Source: Gammaproteobacteria bacterium
GTDB taxonomy: Bacteria; Pseudomonadota; Gammaproteobacteria; Pseudomonadales; Pseudohongiellaceae
Assembly (NCBI GenBank): GCA_003451715.1
Contig: DMJN01000278.1
Location: 1 to 16,054, forward strand
Direction of reading: 5' to 3'
DNA length: 16,054 nucleotides
The position numbers and the translations under genes were made by a program. Below are positions 9,283 to 16,054 of the stretch, in pieces. How positions within the stretch are numbered: position 1 is the first letter of the stretch; every line of letters begins with the position of its first letter. The notes under the pieces were generated by a model. The model ran no database searches and had not been told where the DNA came from. It was given only the letters and a program-made list of their open reading frames with translations.

Positions 9283-10668
9283 ATGCCACATTTTCCTGCA
9301 AATCCGGCAAATCCGGAACAAGAATTAACAGAACAGATGCTCACGGTCACCGGCCTGAACCGACTGGCGAGGTCTCTATTGGAGCAGCATTTCCCCGCTG
9401 TCATCGTCGAGGGTGAGATATCCAATCTGGCACAACCCGCCTCGGGACACTGGTATCTAACGCTCAAAGACAAGACCTCGCAAATTCGTTGTGCGATGTT
9501 CGTAAATCGCAATCGCATGGTGCGATTCAAGCCCCACAACGGGTTGCAGATCATTGTGCGCGGACGACTCAGTATTTACGAGGGTCGGGGCGACTACCAA
9601 TTGATCGCGGATTCCCTGGAAGAAGCCGGTGCTGGTGCATTGCGCAGGGCATTCGAAGAACTCAAGCTCAGTTTGCAGACTGAGGGGCTGTTCGCCACAG
9701 CCGCCAAACAGGAAATCCTTTCCTGTTATGCGCACATCGGTGTGGTGACGTCACCCAGTGGGGCTGCACTACAGGATATCCTCAGCGTTTTCGCGCGCCG
9801 CTTCCCGGCAACACGAATTACGCTGTTTCCGGTGGCGGTACAGGGGAGCGGTGCCGCAACTGAGATAGTACACGCCATCGAGTTAGCGAACGGGCTGCGC
9901 AACAAGCTGGATCTGCAGGCCTTGATCGTGGGTCGCGGGGGTGGATCCCTGGAAGACTTGCAGGCATTTAACGAAGAAGCGGTGGCCCGCGCCATATATG
10001 CCAGCGAGTTGCCAATTACCAGCGCCGTAGGTCATGAGATTGACTTCACCATTGCCGATTTCGTCGCCGACCTGCGTGCACCCACTCCCTCGGCGGCGGC
10101 GGAACAGATGAGCCCCTCGCAACTCGACTATTTCGAAACCCTGCGAGGCTATGAGCAACAATTGGGACAGATCGTGTTCTCTCAGTTGCAGGGTGCCCGC
10201 CAGCGTCTCAACTGGTTGCATCGACAGTTGAAAAGACCGGATCGTCGCCTGCAGGAACATGCCCAGAATCTCGATCGCCTGGAAGACCAGCTACTGCTGG
10301 CGACACGCACCCGTATCGCCTTGTGGGACGGGGAACTACAACAACTCAACAGGGGGTTGCTGGCCAGCTCACCCCGACAAGGGATTCGCCAGCTGATCAT
10401 GCAGCTGGACAGTAGCCTGCATAGTCTGAGTCAGACCATGCGCACCCGTCTCCAGTCCGGAAGGGCTTCTCTTGGGGAGCTCAGCCGCAGTCTTAGCGCA
10501 GTGAATCCCTTAAGCACGCTCTCCCGTGGCTACAGTATTACCTACGATGCTGACATGAAAGTAATTCGTCGAAGCGACGATGTTAAAATAGGGGGCAAGA
10601 TAATCACGCGCTTGGCCAGGGGGCGAATTGTAGCCAGCATCGATTCGACTCACAGTGAAGATTTATAG
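9283..10668 (+). CDS. xseA: Exodeoxyribonuclease VII large subunit
   Basis: A 461-residue protein, the usual length for XseA. Residues about 18-115 are the N-terminal OB-fold (V-E-G-E-I-S-N and G-H-W-Y-L-T-L-K-D). The catalytic core follows with the conserved I-G-V-V-T-S-P-S-G-A-A-L-Q-D-I (152-166), G-R-G-G-G-S (217-222), A-V-G-H-E-I-D (248-254) and A-D-L-R-A-P-T-P-S-A-A-A-E (262-274) blocks. A long coiled-coil stretch fills about 280-400, and the C-terminus has the typical L-S-R-G-Y-S. With several XseB subunits it degrades single-stranded DNA from both ends and acts in mismatch repair and recombination in the cytoplasm. xseB is not in this window. The ATG at 9283 has a GAGG 12 bases upstream, a long spacing; the next in-frame ATG (codon 19) has no better site. 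It is divergent from the methyltransferase-like gene. Confidence 0.97.
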   Translation: MPHFPANPANPEQELTEQMLTVTGLNRLARSLLEQHFPAVIVEGEISNLAQPASGHWYLTLKDKTSQIRCAMFVNRNRMVRFKPHNGLQIIVRGRLSIYEGRGDYQLIADSLEEAGAGALRRAFEELKLSLQTEGLFATAAKQEILSCYAHIGVVTSPSGAALQDILSVFARRFPATRITLFPVAVQGSGAATEIVHAIELANGLRNKLDLQALIVGRGGGSLEDLQAFNEEAVARAIYASELPITSAVGHEIDFTIADFVADLRAPTPSAAAEQMSPSQLDYFETLRGYEQQLGQIVFSQLQGARQRLNWLHRQLKRPDRRLQEHAQNLDRLEDQLLLATRTRIALWDGELQQLNRGLLASSPRQGIRQLIMQLDSSLHSLSQTMRTRLQSGRASLGELSRSLSAVNPLSTLSRGYSITYDADMKVIRRSDDVKIGGKIITRLARGRIVASIDSTHSEDL

Positions 10669-13600
10669 GACTCACAATTTTCAAGGTGTAGGTTTTTTTA
10701 CAAAATTATGAAATATCAATATGTTAAGTGTGATTCAGACCATCTCATGTAGTAAACAGGGATTAATAGACCAAATGTGTGAAACGCCTAACAAAACGGT
10801 AATAGAATGCGTTGAGTTGGAATAAGAAATGATTAGAATCACCAGGTCAGGTGCCGCGTCATATTCATACTATGGAGTTATTGATCGTGCATCGAAATTT
10901 ACTGGCAAGCTTGGGTTTGAATTGGTTAATTTACTCCTTCTTGCTACAGGAATAATTAATGCCACTAACTGAACTTCTTTTCCAATTACTATTTGGCCAT
11001 GCATTAGCCGATTTCGTGTTGCAACCCGAAGCAATGGGCTATGGCAAGAATCGCAATGACAAGATTCATGACAAGGAGCACAGTCTGTTTCCTGTCTGGT
11101 GGTACTGGCTTACCGCACACTCACTGGTGCACGGCGGCGTCGTCTACCTGATCACCAACAGCCTGCTATTGGGAATTATCGAAACGACAATCCACTGGGT
11201 GACAGATTTTTCCAAGTGCGAGGGGTGGATCGGCTTCCATATGGACCAGAGCATCCACATTGCCTGCAAACTGGTCTATGGCTACATTATCTTCGCCGCA
11301 ATTCTCTGATTTCTGCACGCCTCTGCAATAAAGCGCTCCGCTACTTCTTAGCCCAGCACCGAATTTGGTACTATGGGGGTCTAAAAGATCGGATTCTGAA
11401 GTGGGACAGGTGATGAGCAAGAGAGAGCAACAACGCAAGAAGAAAGAACAGAAACAGCACGCCGCGCAGCAGCGGGAACAGACCCGCCAGGTGATGACGA
11501 AGGTAGCCATGTTCGGCGTCGCCCCCGTACTGCTGTTATTCGTCCTGTATACCCTGTTTAGCCAGGGCCGGACCTATTCAACCGTGGAGATAGCCGATAA
11601 CGATCATATTCGTGGCCAGGTGGACAATCCGGTCACGATCGTCGTTTACGCCGACTTCCAGTGCCCCGCCTGTGCAAGAGAGCATCAGACCATGACACAG
11701 CTTTGGCCCAGCATTCGAGACAGGGCCCATCTTATCTACAGGCACTTCCCACTTACCTCCAGTCACCCCCACGCATGGACCGCCGCATTGTTCGCCGAAG
11801 CCGCTGGTAGACAGGGCCGGTTCTGGGAGATGCACGATACCCTTTTCGCAACCCAGGCCATCTGGACCGGTCTGCCCGATGTCAATGGTGAATTTGAGAG
11901 TTACGCACTGCAGCTGGATCTCGATCTGGAACAATTGCGAGCGGACCTGGAATCAGAAGATGTGGTTCAGAAAGTCCGTAATGACCAGCGCGGCGGCAAT
12001 TCCGCTGGAGTTCGATCCACTCCGACAATTTTCATCAACGGCAGGATGTTAGCCACCCCCAGCAGAAGCCGGATTACGGAAGTGGTGAATGAAGAATTCG
12101 AGGATTCCGCCGCCGATTAATCTGCAACCCGTAACATTAACCCTGCGTGGAAAGCCAGTGGTCAAGGCCCTGGGCGTTGAGTTCCATGTCGCGCTGGATT
12201 AAATGGTGAATTGTCGCCACATCGATGCCGCAGTGCTGATCCAGTAGATAATTGACACTGGCCTGCAGAATGGATTGAGTGATCCGATGGCTGCGGTTTT
12301 CTGCTTCTGCATACTCCTGCGCCGTTTCCGCATAATCCCTGATGGCTTGTTTTAAGAGCTTGCACAGCACATCTACCTCTTCCTGCATGCCAAAATGCGT
12401 TAGGAATACCCGTTCAGGCTTATAGGTCAGCAGTCTATCGAGCGTGTCTTGCCAGGCCGTCGGATCGAATTGCACGGGAGTGCTGGGAGGAAAAATGAAG
12501 CGCGCCCTGCCGAGATTCAGCTCGGAATAGCTGGTACCGAAAGTATCGCCAGTGAATAAACCGGCACTCAGTTCATCGAAGACACAGTAGTGATGCCTGG
12601 CATGCCCGGGAGTATCCAGAAACACCAGCTTTCTTCCGTTAAAGTCAATCTCGAATTTGTCACCCATCTCTCGCACCCGCTCGGCATCCACTGCCACGAG
12701 TTCTCCGAACATCGCCTTGAACGCTGCTTCGCCATACACGGCCAGCGAGCCTTGTATCAGCTTGCTCGGGTCTATCAGATGACGAGCGCCGCGGGGATGG
12801 GCGAGCAGCACGGCATTGGGAAACTCCCGCATTAGCCCACCCGAACCACCGGCATGATCCAGATGCACGTGGGTCGGCATTACATAGGCTACTTGCTCCC
12901 TGTTTATCCCTTTGCGCCTTAACACTTCCAGCAAGATTGGAATCGAATTGCTGGTTCCGGTATCGATGAATCCGGCCATGCCCTCCTGCTCTATCAGGTA
13001 GCAGGCCGCCATCCCCTCCCGGTGCAACATCGTATCGATGCAGGTAATCCCGAAACCCAGGTCCTGGTAATGTATGTGATCTGGCACCCCCGCTAATCCT
13101 TAACCATTAATTTCTTGTAGCCTCATTCCTGGAAGGCGAAGAATGCCCGCGCCGCACGATACAGATTATACACATCCACCTTCGAGCTTACCGAGAAGGG
13201 AGTATGAATAGACAACAGTGGCACACCGAAATCGATAACCTCGATGTTCTGGCTTGAGAATTCGCCGCCGATCGTGCCACCGCCGGCACTTCCAACCTTG
13301 TAAGTGCTGGTCTGCCAGGGTATGTCATTACCATCCAGCAAGGCACGGGTCCATGCCACGAACTCGGAATTGGCATTATTGCCCTGCCCATACAGTTTCA
13401 GATTCACTCCGTAACCGAGCTTGGGTGCATTGCCTAGCTCCCAGGCACCGGGATTCATCGGATTCACACCGGGATTTACATCGATAGAGATAAAGCGCGT
13501 ATTGCCGCGTAGGAGGCAAGCCTGTCATCCTGGCCGTAAGCCGTAATCAAACCCCGGTCGAAACCCATATCCCTGGGCGGGCCGGCCGGCACCAGAGCCA

Positions 13601-16054
13601 GTTCTGCCGACACCAGATCGGCTCGGCTTACCGCGTATTGCTGATCCAGATAGGCCAGTACTTGTGCGACCACATCGTCATCCTGCCCGGGGATATGAGC
13701 AACCACCGGATCCAGGTCTTCGGGTCCGATGAAATCACCCAGTGTCTGGGAATTGCGACCGCGGTCAACATGGGGAGACAGTTCCGGTATCATGAAAACC
13801 GGATCATCGGCGTTCAGCCCGACAGAAACGGCGACTGTACTGCCATCTTTCCTGTCAATCCGCCCTAACAGGGCCAGGGGTAGATTTGTCCACTGGTGAT
13901 ACTTGAGTCCACCGTGGTAGTTAGTCTGAAAAAGCGCAAACTCGCTATCCTCATACAGTGGGCGAGCTTTCAAATCGAGGCGCGGCGAGTCGATATGGGA
14001 ACCGATCACATGAAAGCCGTTACCCATGGATTCTGCACCAATCACCAACAGGCTGATGGTTCGATCACGGTTAACTTCGTAGATCTTCGTTCCTGCTGTC
14101 AATCGAGTTGTCGCGGTAAGGCGCTCGAATCCGCTCGCTTCTGCGAACGCCACCGCCTCAGCAACAAAGCTCAACTCGGTACGGGCCAGATGTATGAATG
14201 ACTTGTAGTCTTCGGCAAATTCGAACACGGCAGCCCTTTCCGCTACGCCAAGCCCAATCCATGAGGACTCGCATTGCAGCGAAACACTGCATAGATCCTC
14301 ATCCTGGGAGTAAGTCGTTGCCGATACAAATAGTGCGGTAAAAAGTGGTATCAGTGAAGCGAGGTATCTGGAAGAAGTCATCGTATCGTCTACTCCATGT
14401 TGTGTTCCAGTAAAAAAATTATTCGGGTGATGGGTATTGTTGCAGGCAGCGGGTAAATACAGCGCCATCGATATTACCGCCGGAGAGCAGGATAACGACA
14501 GTGCTGCCGCTGACATCCAGTTTGTTCGCCAACAAGGCTGCCAGAGGCACGACTCCACCCGGCTCCACAACCAGTTTAAGATAGCGAAAGGCAAAGGACA
14601 CGGCATGAGCCACCTCTTCTTCTGTGACGAGCAGGAAATCCGTGACGTTCTTGCTGTTGATGGACCAGGTCAATTCCCCTGGTGTCGGTGCCATCAGGGC
14701 ATCACACAGGGTAGCTGCAGTTGCATCTATGGCTACTCGATGTCCGGCTTGCCTGGATTGCCAATGACCATCATAAAGTTGCGGTTCCACGCCATACACC
14801 CGCGTAGTCGGGGACAAGGCCTTTACCGCCGTGGAGGTACCTGCCAACAAACCACCGCCACCACAGGGGACCAGTACACTCTGTGGCGTTTCCCCCAGCG
14901 CGTCCATTTGTTCTATGATTTCCAGTCCGCAGCTGCCCTGGCCAGCGATGATATCCGGATCGTCGAAGGCGGGCACCAGAGTCGCACCGGTATCGGCAGC
15001 TATGTCCGCCGCGATTTCTTCCCTGACTTCGGTGGCCCGCTCATAGCTGCGAATTGTCGCTCCGAGCCGCCGGGTTCCTTCCAGCTTCAATGTTGGCGCG
15101 TCGCTGGGCATAACGATGGTGGCCTGCATACCTAATAAATGCGCAGCCCTTGCAATACCCTGGGCGTGATTGCCCGATGAGAATGCCACCACTCCCAGTG
15201 CGCGCTGCTCCTCATCCAGTTGACTCAGACGATTATAGGCACCACGAAACTTGAACGCTCCAATATGCTGCAAGCTCTCCGGTTTTATAAACACCTTCGC
15301 CTGTAACCGTCTGTTCAGGTAGTCGTTTTGCAACAGAGGAGTTCTGACTGCTACTCCATCGAGGCGTGCGGCTGCTTGCCGGATGTTTTCGATATTTACA
15401 GTCATAGGCTCAACGGTTTAAGGGCTTGCGATTCTTCTTGATCTTACGCTTTCTCGCCACTTGTTTTTGACTGAGTTGTTGCTCATCCTTAACAAAGGGA
15501 TTGGCATCACTGCGCAGTTCGATTCGCACTGGAGTCCCTTCCAGCTTCAAGCTGTTTCTAAAGGTTTTCTCCAGGTAACGACTATAATGCCCCGGTAGTT
15601 TTTCGGTCTGTTTACCATGAATAACAATCGTCGGCGGATTGTGACCACCGGCATGTGCGTAACGCAGCTTAATGCGCCGCCCGTTGACAATCGGCGGCGC
15701 ATGATCGACTACGGCGTCTTGCAGCACCTGAGTAAGGCGATTGGTAGTCAGTTTCTTGCGTGCAGAGTTAAATGCGGTATGTATAGATTTATAGAGATCT
15801 CCTACTCCGCTGCCGTGCAAAGCCGAGATAAAGTGAATCCTGGCAAAATCCACGAAGGCAAAGCGTCGCCGAATCTCGGACTTTATGTGTTCCTTCTCAC
15901 TCTCAGTCATGCCATCCCATTTGTTGATGGCGATTACCAGGGCGCGCCCAGTTTCGATAATGTATCCAAGCAGATGCAAATCCTGCTCCACGATTCCATC
16001 GCGAGCATCGACAATCAGTACCACAACATTTGCATCCTGTATGGCTTGCAGGGA

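Overview
The window looks like a chromosomal segment of a free-living, aerobic and probably marine gammaproteobacterium. The evidence is a moderate GC content, xseA and der of gammaproteobacterial type in one neighbourhood, several exported proteins with Sec signal peptides, an Omp85-type outer-membrane protein, a cytochrome c/PQQ dehydrogenase and an FNR/ANR-like operator. I see no rRNA, tRNA, CRISPR array, transposase or phage gene. The taxonomic placement is inference.

Region 1 (1-2933, + strand) holds the 3' part of a type II copper monooxygenase-like protein, followed by a periplasmic quinohemoprotein with a cytochrome c domain and a PQQ propeller. The pair looks like a periplasmic oxidation module. 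Region 2 (2947-4641, - strand) is a single POTRA/beta-barrel protein of the Omp85 superfamily, converging on the dehydrogenase gene. Region 3 (4761-6668, + strand) pairs a six-helix membrane protein (Frag1/DRAM-like) with a very divergent DAACS-family symporter. By-eye comparison with GltPh suggests most Na+ and substrate ligands of that symporter are replaced.

Region 4 (6669-9147) contains a small secreted protein of unknown function behind an FNR/ANR box spaced as in a class II activated promoter. Convergent with it lies a tubulin-tyrosine-ligase-like ATP-grasp gene broken by an amber stop and a frameshift in a run of eight G. Next is an exported SAM-methyltransferase-like protein on the - strand.

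Region 5 (9283-16054) runs from xseA (+) to der (-), genes that lie close together and convergent in Escherichia coli. Here they are separated by a DUF3307 membrane protein and a membrane-anchored DsbA-like thioredoxin (both +). On the - strand, der, a threonine dehydratase-like PLP enzyme, an exported M18 aminopeptidase and an MBL-fold hydrolase form a tight series with gaps of 4, 37 and 35 bases. The M18 gene has lost the internal segment that should carry its catalytic glutamates and is also frameshifted.

No defence or mobile system is visible. The observations most worth checking are the divergent symporter, the FNR-type promoter of the unknown secreted protein, the copper monooxygenase/PQQ pair, and the two broken genes, which may be true decay or assembly error.
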